A stretch of DNA of 64,000 nucleotides. Source: Acidobacteriota bacterium. Its GTDB lineage: Bacteria; Acidobacteriota; Blastocatellia; RBC074. The notes below the pieces were generated by a model. The model searched no databases, had not been told where the DNA came from, and saw nothing but the letters and a program-made list of their open reading frames with translations. The DNA lies in assembly GCA_016196035.1 (NCBI GenBank), contig JACPYM010000066.1:122259-186258 (forward strand), read 5' to 3'. The position numbers and the translations under genes are program-made. Positions 53,396-61,598 of the stretch are shown here, in pieces. The stretch's first letter is position 1; each line of letters begins with the position of its first letter.

Positions 53396-56251
53396 ATGCC
53401 AAAACAGGGGCCTGCAAAAAATTGGGTTACACGACTGTCTTTGCGCTTGGTGCAAGTGTTCGGTGTGATTGTGCCGCAACGGCTGCGCGCCGATTGGCGG
53501 CAGGAATGGGAAGCCGAGTTGCAGTACCGCGAACAATTGCTGGCCGAGTGGGCGCGGCTCGACTGGCGTAACAGACTGGATCTGTTGCGGCGCAGTCTGG
53601 GCGCGTTTTGGGATGCGCTGCTCTTACAACCACAACGATTGGAGGACGAGATGTTTCAAGATTTGCGTTATGGCTTGCGCATGCTGCTTAAGCACAAAGG
53701 GTTCACGCTGGTGGCGGTGCTCTCGCTGGCGCTGGGCATTGGGGCGAATACGGCGCTCTTTAGTTTGGTGGATGCCGTGTTGCTGAAAACCTTGCCGGTG
53801 GGCGAGCCTGAGCGGTTGGTGTTGTTTGAATGGCTCGCCGGAAAACCCTTCCGCACGAATGGCATGCGCGGCACCTTTGACGGCAACCAACTGCCCGGCA
53901 TGCGCGACGCGTCAGTCTTCCGCTTCGACACCTTCGAGAAATTGCGGCAGGCGCAGGCGGCAGGAAATAGCCCGTTGGAGTCGCTGTTTGCCTTCGCGCC
54001 GATTTACGAACTCACGGCGGTGGTGGATAACCAGGCCGAGGTCGTGTTTGGGCAAGCGGTGACGGGCGGCTATTACGCTGGGCTGAAAGTACCGGCGCTT
54101 TATGGGCGCACGCTTGTCGAGTCGGATGACAAGGTCGCCGCCGCGCCGGTCGTCGTGCTCAGCCATCAATACTGGCAGGAACGATTCACCGCCAATCCGG
54201 CGGTCATCGGCCAGCAGCTCAAACTCAACAATCACTCGTTCACGATCATCGGCGTGACGCCGCCGGGCTTCACCGGCTCGGGGCAGGTCAATCAGCGTCC
54301 GGCAGTCACGGTGCCGCTGGCGTTTGAACCCACGCTGCTGGGTGACCGTTCGGCGCAGCCCAAAACCGGCAAACCCGGCAGTTGGTGGTTGTTGGTGATG
54401 GGCCGTTTGAAACCGGGCGCGACGCTGACCCAGGCGCGCGACAGTTTGAATGGCGCGTTTCAGGCGCACGCCCTCGAAATCATGCCGCCGCCGCGCAAAG
54501 ACACCGAGTCCGCCAAAATCGAAGCCAAAGATTACCCGCGTTTGCTCGCGTTCACAGGCAGCCGGGGCGCACAGGAAACGCGCCGGTCTTATTCGGCCAC
54601 GATATACGGCTTGTTTGCCGTGGTCGCGGCGGTGTTGCTGATTGCCTGCGCCAACGTGGCGAATCTGTTGCTGGCGCGCGCGGCGTTGCGCGGCCCTGAA
54701 ATCACCGTGCGACTGGCGGTCGGCGCGGGGCGCGGACGGCTGATTCGTCAGTTGTTGACCGAAAGTGTACTGCTCTCGCTGCTGGGGGGCGCGGTGGGCG
54801 TGCTCTTCGCTTTTTGGGGCAAGCGCGCACTGGCGGCCTTGGCCGACCGCGAGACGCGCTTCTTGCCGGAAGGCGTCGAACCCAGCATGAGTTGGCGCGT
54901 GTTGCTCTTTACCGTTGCCGTGTCATTGCTGACGGGCGTGCTGTTCGGGCTGGCTCCGGCGTGGCGTGGGACGCGAGCCGATTTGGCCGCCGGCTTGAAA
55001 CAGGCCCGCCGCACCACCGGCGCGGTTTCGCGGTTGAGCAAAGGCCTGGTCGTCGCCCAAGTGGCGCTGTCGTTGCTGTTGCTGATCGGCGCGGGTTTGT
55101 TCATTCGCACACTGCGCAACCTGCAACACGTGGATGTCGGATTCAATCAGGACAATCTGCTGCTCTTTGCCGTACAGCCGCGCCAGGGGGGGTACAAAGG
55201 CGAACGGCTCGTGCAATTCTATCAGCAGCTTTTCGCCAAGCTCGAAGCCTTGCCGGGCGTGCGCGCGGCGACGTTCGGCGCGGTGCCGTTGATTTCACAT
55301 TTCACCTGGAATGATGGATTTCTGTTGCCCGGCGAAACGGTCAAGGGGGCGGGCGAACATATCGCCAACCGGCAATTCATGCGCGAAAACTATTTCTCGA
55401 CGCTCGAAATCCCGCTGCTGCGCGGACGGGCGTTTACGGCGCAGGATGTGGCGAGCGCCCCACAAGTCGCCATCGTCAATCAAACCCTCGCCAAAAAGTT
55501 TTTCCCCGGCCTCGCAGAAGGGGGCGCGCTCGGCAAACACGTCAGAGATGACGACGGCAAACGCGATCTCGAAATCGTCGGCATCGTCGCCGACACCAAA
55601 TACAACAGCCAGCGCGATGACATCGAACCGTTGCTGTTCACCTCCTGGCAGCAGGAACTCGATAACATCGGCGAAATGTATTTCACCTTGCGCACCAGCG
55701 GCGAACCGACGGCGCTGACCAGCGCCGTCCACCAGGCTGTGCGCGAACTCGACGCCACCTTGCCGGTTACCGAATTCGTCTCGCAACGCGCGCGCGCCGA
55801 AAAGTCGCTGGCGCAAGAACGGCTCTACGCGCGCCTGCTTAGCTTTTTCGGCGGCTTGGCGTTGTTGCTGGCGGCCATCGGCTTGTCGGGCGTGCTGGCC
55901 TATTCGGTCGCGCAACGCACCAACGAAATCGGCGTGCGGATGGCGCTGGGCGCGCAAACGACCGATGTGCTGCGGCTGATTATCTGGCAGGGGATGAAAC
56001 TGGTGCTGCTCGGTCTGGTGTGCGGCACGCTGACCGCATACATCGTGAAACGCTTAGTGGCCAGCCAGTATTTCGCCGAACGCTCATGGCAGCGGCAGAT
56101 GGCCGATCAGCTTTACGGTGTCAGCGGCACCGATCCCGTGACCATCGGCGTGATCGCGTTGTTGCTGGCTTCTGTCGCGTTGCTGGCTTGCTGGTGGCCC
56201 GCGCGCCGCGCCGCGCAGGTTGATCCGCTCGACGCCTTGCGGCACGAATAG
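53396..56251 (+). CDS. ADOP-type orphan ABC permease (MacB/FtsX fold)
   Basis: 951 residues. An N-terminal prefix (about residues 1-85: [20 protein letters not shown], then [19 protein letters not shown]) is shared with the second permease. Then comes [20 protein letters not shown], the first TM ([15 protein letters not shown]), a large periplasmic MacB-PCD domain, a TM trio ([16 protein letters not shown]), a second MacB-PCD, and a C-terminal trio ([20 protein letters not shown]). The last residues, DPLDALRHE, are typical of ADOP proteins. No ATPase gene is adjacent, so it would need a remote MacB-like ATPase. The function is probably export or mechanotransmission; the substrate is unknown. 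Confidence 0.92.
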   Translation: MPKQGPAKNWVTRLSLRLVQVFGVIVPQRLRADWRQEWEAELQYREQLLAEWARLDWRNRLDLLRRSLGAFWDALLLQPQRLEDEMFQDLRYGLRMLLKHKGFTLVAVLSLALGIGANTALFSLVDAVLLKTLPVGEPERLVLFEWLAGKPFRTNGMRGTFDGNQLPGMRDASVFRFDTFEKLRQAQAAGNSPLESLFAFAPIYELTAVVDNQAEVVFGQAVTGGYYAGLKVPALYGRTLVESDDKVAAAPVVVLSHQYWQERFTANPAVIGQQLKLNNHSFTIIGVTPPGFTGSGQVNQRPAVTVPLAFEPTLLGDRSAQPKTGKPGSWWLLVMGRLKPGATLTQARDSLNGAFQAHALEIMPPPRKDTESAKIEAKDYPRLLAFTGSRGAQETRRSYSATIYGLFAVVAAVLLIACANVANLLLARAALRGPEITVRLAVGAGRGRLIRQLLTESVLLSLLGGAVGVLFAFWGKRALAALADRETRFLPEGVEPSMSWRVLLFTVAVSLLTGVLFGLAPAWRGTRADLAAGLKQARRTTGAVSRLSKGLVVAQVALSLLLLIGAGLFIRTLRNLQHVDVGFNQDNLLLFAVQPRQGGYKGERLVQFYQQLFAKLEALPGVRAATFGAVPLISHFTWNDGFLLPGETVKGAGEHIANRQFMRENYFSTLEIPLLRGRAFTAQDVASAPQVAIVNQTLAKKFFPGLAEGGALGKHVRDDDGKRDLEIVGIVADTKYNSQRDDIEPLLFTSWQQELDNIGEMYFTLRTSGEPTALTSAVHQAVRELDATLPVTEFVSQRARAEKSLAQERLYARLLSFFGGLALLLAAIGLSGVLAYSVAQRTNEIGVRMALGAQTTDVLRLIIWQGMKLVLLGLVCGTLTAYIVKRLVASQYFAERSWQRQMADQLYGVSGTDPVTIGVIALLLASVALLACWWPARRAAQVDPLDALRHE

Positions 56252-56286
56252 CGGCGGCGGTCTTTCAGCAACACAGAGTAGTTGGG

Positions 56287-56365
56287 AAGAGCCTGGCGCT
56301 CCGGTTTGCAACGTTTGGGGACACTCTCCGCCACACGCTGAAACCGGAGCGCCAGGCTCTTTTCA
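56287..56365 (+). terminator. Inverted-repeat terminator after ADOP module 1
   Basis: Perfect 21 bp arms (56287-56307 and 56341-56361; AAGAGCCTGGCGCTCCGGTT and on), then TTTC at 56362-56365. It lies 36 bp after the permease stop. Its 33 nt loop is larger than usual. Confidence 0.7.
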
Positions 56366-56444
56366 TTTGGATGGAACGAAGGCAGGGAAACCGGCGGCCG
56401 CACAGCAGGTGCAAAGCAGCGAGGACTTACGCAAAGATTTGCCA

Positions 56445-56526
56445 TAGAGCCACAGAGGCACGGAGAAAGACGGAGAACGTTGCCAACACTGTGAAAAAGC
56501 TCTGTGTCTCCGTGCCTCTGTGGCTA
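56445..56526. repeat. Inverted repeat with CACAGAGGCACGGAG arms
   Basis: AGCCACAGAGGCACGGAGA (about 56447-56465) pairs with TCTCCGTGCCTCTGTGGCT (about 56507-56525). The same words flank the MITE-like element at 41560-41731. Confidence 0.75.
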
Positions 56527-56655
56527 ACTTGTCCGTGTCTTGTGTAAGTCCTGACCCAGCAGAATTTGCCGGAAAATATTTTGGATGGTTTCGGACTGTT
56601 CGGGTGAATTACGGTTGTAAGCAGGTGGAAAGAACCTACAAGCGATGACCAACCT

Positions 56656-56832
56656 AGAGCGGTTTGCAATTGCGTTTACGGGAGCGCGTTATGCCGGGAC
56701 GGTACCGCGCGCGTGAGCAAGCGGCGCGTCAAGTTGACGCTACTGGCTGAACCGCCCAGGCTCCGCTTGCTCACGCGCGCGGTACCGTCCTGCTGCGCGG
56801 CTTTTCCCATACACTGATGTGAAAACCGATCT
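56656..56832. mobile_element. MITE-like element 2 with nested family A palindrome
   Basis: Terminal arms 56656-56683 (AGAGCGGTTTGCAATTGCGT and on) and 56805-56832 are imperfect inverted repeats with flanking TA on both sides. Inside, perfect 28 bp family A arms (56697-56724 and 56763-56790) enclose a 38 nt loop. The element ends 1 nt before the ATG of the sigma factor gene. It encodes no protein. Confidence 0.7.
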
Positions 56833-56833
56833 A

Positions 56834-57445
56834 ATGACTGCTAACGATGCCGAACTGTTGCGTTTGATGACGGACGGCGATGAGCAAGCCTTCACGGCGC
56901 TCTATCGGCGGCATCAGGGGTTCATCTACCGGTTCGCGCTCTTGATGAGCGGGCAGGCGAGTCTGGCGGAAGAAGCCACGCAAGAGGTCTTTCTGGCCTT
57001 GCTGCATCAGGCGCATAGGTTTGATCCGGCGCGCGGTTCGCTTCCGGCGTACTTATGCGGCACGGCCCGCCATCACGTCCTGCGTTTGCTGGCACGCGAG
57101 CGGCCTTACGTTCAGCTTGTGGAAGAAACTGACGAGGACGAAGCCGTCCCCCGCGCGCTGCTCAAAGCCGGGGACGATCCGCTCCGCGATTGCACGCGCA
57201 ACGAAGCCATCAAACTGGTTCGCCAGGCCGTCCTGGCCTTGCCCGCGCGTTACCGCGAAGTGATCGTGTTGTGCGACTTCCAAGAGTTGAGTTATGCGGA
57301 TGCGGCGCTGGCGTTGGACTGTCCGGTCGGCACGGTGAACTCGCGGTTGCATCGCGGGCACGCTTTGTTACTTAAGAAACTGCGCGCGGCGGGCAAGCTG
57401 GACGCGGCTACGCCCGCCGCGCAAGGGATGAGGTGTTTTGCATGA
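56834..57445 (+). CDS. ECF RNA polymerase sigma factor
   Basis: 203 residues from the ATG at 56834 (MTANDAELLRLM). A GTG at 56819 is in frame but its codons belong to the terminal repeat of a MITE-like element, so I reject it. Region 2: EQAFTALYRRHQGFIYRFAL to GSLPAYLCGTARHHVLRLLA. Region 4: LALPARYREVIVLCDFQELS and ADAALALDCPVGTVNSRLHR. No ribosome site is visible upstream because the repeat ends at the start codon. The stop overlaps the next ATG (ATGA), so the anti-sigma is translationally coupled. It probably controls this three-gene operon. Confidence 0.9.
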   Translation: MTANDAELLRLMTDGDEQAFTALYRRHQGFIYRFALLMSGQASLAEEATQEVFLALLHQAHRFDPARGSLPAYLCGTARHHVLRLLARERPYVQLVEETDEDEAVPRALLKAGDDPLRDCTRNEAIKLVRQAVLALPARYREVIVLCDFQELSYADAALALDCPVGTVNSRLHRGHALLLKKLRAAGKLDAATPAAQGMRCFA

Positions 57446-58212
57446 ATTGCCAGGATTTTGCGAAGACTGTGTTGGCGCTGGCGCGCGAACAAGCGCTGGA
57501 TGCAGCGGCGCGCGCACAAAGTTTGGCGCACGCCGAAGTCTGCGCGCAGTGCGCCGCGCGTCTAGCCGAAGAACGCACCTTGTGGGCGGCCCTGCATTTG
57601 GTTGTCGCCGAGGTTGCCAGGGAAGAAGCGCCCGCCCGCGTCGAAGCGGCTCTGCTGACGGCTTTCCGCGCACAAGCTGCGCGCGGAGAAACGCCAGTCA
57701 GCAGAATGTCGCCACTGCATAGACGCGGGGGGCGGTGGCGTCTGGTGGCCGCCTGGGCCGCCGTGATTCTGTTCGCTGTTCTCACCGGCGTGGTGTGGCT
57801 CAAATCAGCTTCGGATAAACAAAAGCAAACGGCACAGCAACCGCCTGGGACGACAGCCAGCCCGCACTTGCCAAAAGAAGCGCCTGCCCCACCTCACAGC
57901 GGGCAGGTGGATGCGCCTAAACTGGCGAACGTGCCGGCTGGAGCGTTACGCCCAAAGCCACGACACGGCATGCGCCGAGCGTCTGGCAACAATTCGGAAG
58001 AGGCAGAGGTGGTCACGCAATTTTTCCCCTTACGCGAGGGCGAAGACCTGGCCGCGTTAGAGAGCATGGGCATGTTGCGCGTTGCATTGCCCGGTTCGGC
58101 GCTGGGCGAAGTTGGCTTGCCCGTTGCGCCTGACAGCGCAAATACATCCGTCAAAGCTGATGTGGTGTTGGGTGAGGATGGTTTGGCGCGCGCGATTCGT
58201 TTCGTGCGCTGA
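57442..58212 (+). CDS. Membrane anti-sigma factor with zinc motif
   Basis: 256 residues; the start overlaps the sigma stop by 4 bp. HAEVCAQC (His30, Cys34, Cys37) is the His-x3-Cys-x2-Cys of zinc anti-sigma domains, with a further Cys3 near the start. A single TM (about residues 97-115, WAAVILFAVLTGVVWL) follows an Arg-rich stretch. The C-terminal 120 residues are extracytoplasmic, Pro-rich, and end in a short beta segment (DLAALESMGMLRVALPGSAL). A sigma-sequestering, envelope-sensing role is inferred. Confidence 0.88.
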   Translation: MNCQDFAKTVLALAREQALDAAARAQSLAHAEVCAQCAARLAEERTLWAALHLVVAEVAREEAPARVEAALLTAFRAQAARGETPVSRMSPLHRRGGRWRLVAAWAAVILFAVLTGVVWLKSASDKQKQTAQQPPGTTASPHLPKEAPAPPHSGQVDAPKLANVPAGALRPKPRHGMRRASGNNSEEAEVVTQFFPLREGEDLAALESMGMLRVALPGSALGEVGLPVAPDSANTSVKADVVLGEDGLARAIRFVR

Positions 58213-58245
58213 TGGTACTGACTCGAAATACAAAAGGAGAACTTT

Positions 58246-59184
58246 ATGAAACAGAAACTGGGACAGTTGTTATTGATCGGCAGCTTGGTCGTCGCTGCCG
58301 GCCTTACCACGCTGGCGCAGGAAAAGAAGCCCGGGCCGGATGACGCGAAGGTTCAGACAGATGGTACGTTCAAAGTCCTCGCATCCAAGTCGGCCCTTGG
58401 CAAAGTGGTGAAGGGCGCGCCCTATGCGGCGACCGCGCTCACCGAGAGGGTGCAAACGTTGAGCGATGGCAATCAGATCGTGCGCAAGAATCAGACGAAG
58501 CTTTACCGCGACAGCGAAGGGCGCACGCGCACCGAACAGTCGCTGGAAACGATTGGCAAATGGACGGCGGAGGGCGAGTCCCAGCAATTCATTACCATCA
58601 ATGATCCGGTGGCAGGGATGAGCGTTAGCCTCGACCCGCACACGCGCACCGCGCACAAGAATGTCTACGCGCTGCAAAAGCCCGCGACCGCCGAGTGGCT
58701 TGAGAGCGTTAAGGCGAATGGGCGAGCCCTAACGCAAGCCGAGGTTGAAGCGTTAAAGGAAAAGATGGGCACAAAACCTCCGGCGGGCGAGGCCACGCCG
58801 CAGCTCATCCCGTCGAAGGAATCCAAGCCGTGGGAGTTGCAAAAAGGCATTAGTGGCGACCCACGACGAAAAGTAGAAATGCTCGGCAAGCAAGTGATCG
58901 AGGGCGTAGAGGTGGTGGGCACGCGTTCCACGTATACCATCCCCACAGGTGAAATCGGCAACACCCTGCCTATCGAAGTGGTGGACGAAACCTGGTATTC
59001 ACCCGAATTGCAATTGATGGTGCTGACCAAGAGCCGCGATCCACGCAGCGGCGAAACCAGCTATCGTCTGACGAACCTCACTCGCAGCGAACCGGCCCGC
59101 GCCTTGTTTGAAGTGCCAGCGGATTACACGCTCAAAGACTCCGCGCCGCTGCCGCTGAAAAAGCGCGCGCCGGAAGAGCAATAA
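58246..59184 (+). CDS. Secreted protein of unknown function in the sigma operon
   Basis: 312 residues, with AAAAGGAGAA before the ATG. A signal peptide (to about TLAQ) is followed by beta-rich segments: LTERVQTLSDGNQIVRKNQT, KLYRDSEGRTRTEQSL, then FITINDPVAGMSVSLDPHTR. I have seen this pattern in Acidobacteria next to sigma/anti-sigma pairs, but I know no function. It may be the effector or sensor of the sigma operon, 33 bp downstream of the anti-sigma gene. The C-terminus (KDSAPLPLKKRAPEEQ) is Pro/Lys-rich. Confidence 0.75.
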   Translation: MKQKLGQLLLIGSLVVAAGLTTLAQEKKPGPDDAKVQTDGTFKVLASKSALGKVVKGAPYAATALTERVQTLSDGNQIVRKNQTKLYRDSEGRTRTEQSLETIGKWTAEGESQQFITINDPVAGMSVSLDPHTRTAHKNVYALQKPATAEWLESVKANGRALTQAEVEALKEKMGTKPPAGEATPQLIPSKESKPWELQKGISGDPRRKVEMLGKQVIEGVEVVGTRSTYTIPTGEIGNTLPIEVVDETWYSPELQLMVLTKSRDPRSGETSYRLTNLTRSEPARALFEVPADYTLKDSAPLPLKKRAPEEQ

Positions 59185-59868
59185 TGACCAGCCACGCAGG
59201 TTGCCGGTTTTAGAGCGGATTTCAATGCGGTGTGCGGGAAACGGGCGGGACGCTTTGCCAAATCGTCCCGCCCGCACGGCACGCCGACCGGCCACCCCGT
59301 AAACCCAATTGCAAACCGAGCTACTGCGCGCTGAAAACGGTAAACTGCCCATCCGCTCCAATCCTGCGCCAACTCCCTCGCCACCTGCTCCAACCAGCCA
59401 AATCCAAATGCCCGAGCGCGCATTTTCGAACACGCCTTTTCAGCAAAGCGGAAGCGTGCTGCGAATTTTGATAACGCGCCAAAAAACTGCGGCGTGACGG
59501 CATTATTTCACACGGCCCGCGCTGAAATGGTTGAACGTTTGCCAGCCGTCGCGAGTAATAACCAGTAGCAGGAAACAGAGCAAAAGCGCTGAAGCGGACT
59601 TTTGCCGGGGCTTTGCTGGGATGCGCAGCCATCTCGCGCAGCGCTTTGAAAGCTGCGCATCCCGCCGTTTTGACCGGCGACTTGCCAACTTGAAACGAAG
59701 CTTGAAACTGAAGCTTGAAACGAAGTTCACCCGCGTGATTTCACGGTCGCGCCTGCGACGCCAGGCAACAGATGCTGACTTTGCCTGCCTACGCCTCAGA
59801 CACGGCTGAACAGCAAAACAACGAACTGACACCGCCGCCGCCGTTGCGCGGTGCGTAAGGAGACGTGT
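59185..59868. repeat. Intergenic region carrying MITE-like element 3
   Basis: 684 bp without a supported gene. Terminal arms 59212-59239 and 59295-59322 resemble those of the two other elements (right arm inverted, 24 of 28 bases equal to 56656-56683). The interior hairpin (59242-59252 with 59264-59274; CGGGCGGGACG) differs from family A. Further on, AAACGAAG/TTGAAAC words repeat around 59690-59730. Confidence 0.6.
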
Positions 59869-60810
59869 ATGCAACGCTGCTCTATCGCGCTTGTCGTTTG
59901 GTTATTGGGTCTGTCAGCGCTGACGGTTGCCGCGCAAACGCCGCACAACGCCCAGGAATGTTTCCAACGCGGGCAAGCCCATTTTGCGCAGGGCGATTAT
60001 GCCGGCGCGCACGCAGATTACACCTGTGCCATCGAACTCAGTTCGCGGCTCACGCAACGCCGTCCAACTGAAGACCCGCGCGCCAATATGGTTGAACGCG
60101 CGCCCGTCGAGGTTGACGACATTCGGGTGCTCACGCCCGCGACCGCCCTGGCCTATGCCAACCGAGCGTTGGTGCGCTATCAACTGGCGGATTACGACGG
60201 TGCCTGGCAGGACTGCAATCGCGCGCTGGCCATTCAACCGCGCCTGGCCGCAGCCTTCAACCAGCGCGGCATGGTTTGGTGTGCGCGCCATGAGTATGAG
60301 CGCGCGCTGCGCGATTTCGACCAGGCCATCCTGCTCAGCCCCCGCGAGCCGGAATTGCGCAACAATCGCGGCCGCACCCGCATGAAATTGGGAGATGCCG
60401 AAGGCGCGTTGAGCGATTTCAACGAAGCGCTGCGGCTGAATCCGCGTCTGGCGCAGGTCTATTTCAACCGGGGGTTTGCCTGGCGGGCGAAACGCGAATT
60501 TGAGCGCGCCTTGCAGGATTTTGAACAAGCGATCAAACGCGCACCCAAAATGGCCGAGGGCTATTTTGGGCGCGGCGTGGCTTTGTGCGACACGCACCAC
60601 TACGAACTGGCTATCGGGGCCTTCACGCGCGCGCTCGAACTCGATCCGGTCATGACACATGCTCACGTCAATCGCGGGCTGGCCTCGCTGTGGTTGGGGC
60701 ACGCCACAGAGGCTGAGCGCGATTTTGCTAACGCGCGAGCCATTGACCCCGAGCTAAACGCCGAATTGGAAGAGCGCATCGCCAAAGTAAAAGAGTTGTT
60801 GAAGAAGTGA
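59869..60810 (+). CDS. Secreted TPR protein
   Basis: 313 residues from the ATG at 59869, preceded by AAGGAGACGTGT; a GTG 6 codons earlier is less likely. A signal peptide (to VAAQ) is followed by about six TPR units: HAQGDYAGAHADYTCAIELS-like (here FAQGDYAGAHADYTCAIELS), ALVRYQLADYDGAWQDCNRA, AWRAKREFERALQDFEQAI and others, each about 34 residues with Trp/Gly/Tyr/Ala at the family positions. It is an envelope-facing scaffold with no catalytic domain. It lies between the sigma operon and PadR/ADOP module 2 with no obvious operon link. Confidence 0.88.
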   Translation: MQRCSIALVVWLLGLSALTVAAQTPHNAQECFQRGQAHFAQGDYAGAHADYTCAIELSSRLTQRRPTEDPRANMVERAPVEVDDIRVLTPATALAYANRALVRYQLADYDGAWQDCNRALAIQPRLAAAFNQRGMVWCARHEYERALRDFDQAILLSPREPELRNNRGRTRMKLGDAEGALSDFNEALRLNPRLAQVYFNRGFAWRAKREFERALQDFEQAIKRAPKMAEGYFGRGVALCDTHHYELAIGAFTRALELDPVMTHAHVNRGLASLWLGHATEAERDFANARAIDPELNAELEERIAKVKELLKK

Positions 60811-61021
60811 GGCCTTACTTTCCGCGTGACAAATGTTTCAGACACGGCGAGGCAACGTCCGCGCACCTTTAGCCTTTGGTAGTGGCGAAGTCCGGCAGGC
60901 TGCTGTCACCGAACCTGCCCCACCTCCCACTTGATTTACCCGCTACCTTGCTTCTTTGCCACAACTTGAATCGGACACCGTCTCGCCTTCGTCGGAACGC
61001 ACAACATTGAGACGGCGCGCC

Positions 61022-61110
61022 GGTACGGAACCGGGAGCGATAGCGACCGGGTGCTGTCGGAGCGCGCCTTCCAGCGGCCACCCGGTCGTTATCGCTCCCG
61101 GTTCCGTACC
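61022..61110. repeat. Inverted repeat, family C, in the 60811-61261 spacer
   Basis: 32 bp arms (61022-61053 and 61079-61110, one mismatch; GGTACGGAACCGGGAGCGAT type) with a 25 nt loop. ACAACATT/AATGTTGT words flank it. The remainder of the 451 bp spacer holds the PadR promoter and nothing else I recognise. Confidence 0.88.
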
Positions 61111-61168
61111 AATGTTGTCTGGTTTGATTTAGAAGCAAACCCTTCAAAAAAAAAATACGGCTGCGACC

Positions 61169-61236
61169 TTGACCGCTTATCTCACCCTATGTAGAATCCT
61201 TGCTAGATAGAATCTTCACTAGATAGGATGCTATCT
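61169..61236 (+). promoter_or_regulatory. Promoter and candidate PadR operator for ADOP module 2
   Basis: TTGACC (61169-61174), 17 bp, TAGAAT (61192-61197). Downstream, AGATAG-GATG-CTATCT (61221-61236) is a perfect 6 bp inverted repeat, and AGATAG also occurs at 61204-61209. The word CTATGTAGAA overlaps the -10 and is shared with module 1. An operator just downstream of the start point would suit a repressor. Confidence 0.65.
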
Positions 61237-61261
61237 TGAAACTGCTTTGAAGGAGTTCACG

Positions 61262-61588
61262 ATGGGCAAAGGATTTCTTACATACGCCAGCGCCGCCATT
61301 CTGCAAGCGGTGGCCAATGGCTATCTCTACGGCTTCGACATCATAGACATCACCGGCCTGCCGGGCGGGACGGTTTACCCGGCGCTGCGGCGGCTGGAAG
61401 ACGCGGGCTATCTCACCTCGAAGTGGGAAAAGCCGAGCATCGCGCAAGCCGAGCCGCGCCCGGCGCGCAAGTATTACGAGCTGACGCGCCCGGGTAGGGA
61501 AGTCCTGGCCGAAGCCGTCAAACGCTACCGGCTGTTGGAGCAGGTGCAACCAACCAAAGAGCGCGACCCGAAACCGTCTCGCGCGTGA
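61262..61588 (+). CDS. PadR-family transcriptional regulator (paralogue)
   Basis: 108 residues from the ATG at 61262, with GAAGGAGTTCAC upstream; an in-frame TTG five codons earlier overlaps this site and is less likely. [40 protein letters not shown] and [17 protein letters not shown] repeat the winged-helix landmarks of the module 1 regulator, to which it is clearly similar along its whole length. It lies 10 bp before an ADOP permease gene. It probably represses its own operon through the inverted repeat at 61221-61236. Confidence 0.9.
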   Translation: MGKGFLTYASAAILQAVANGYLYGFDIIDITGLPGGTVYPALRRLEDAGYLTSKWEKPSIAQAEPRPARKYYELTRPGREVLAEAVKRYRLLEQVQPTKERDPKPSRA

Positions 61589-61598
61589 GGGGCAAACC

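Noticed and set aside
56819..56833. GTG start for the third ECF sigma gene
   Set aside because: These codons are the terminal arm of a MITE-like element; the protein homology starts after the ATG at 56834.
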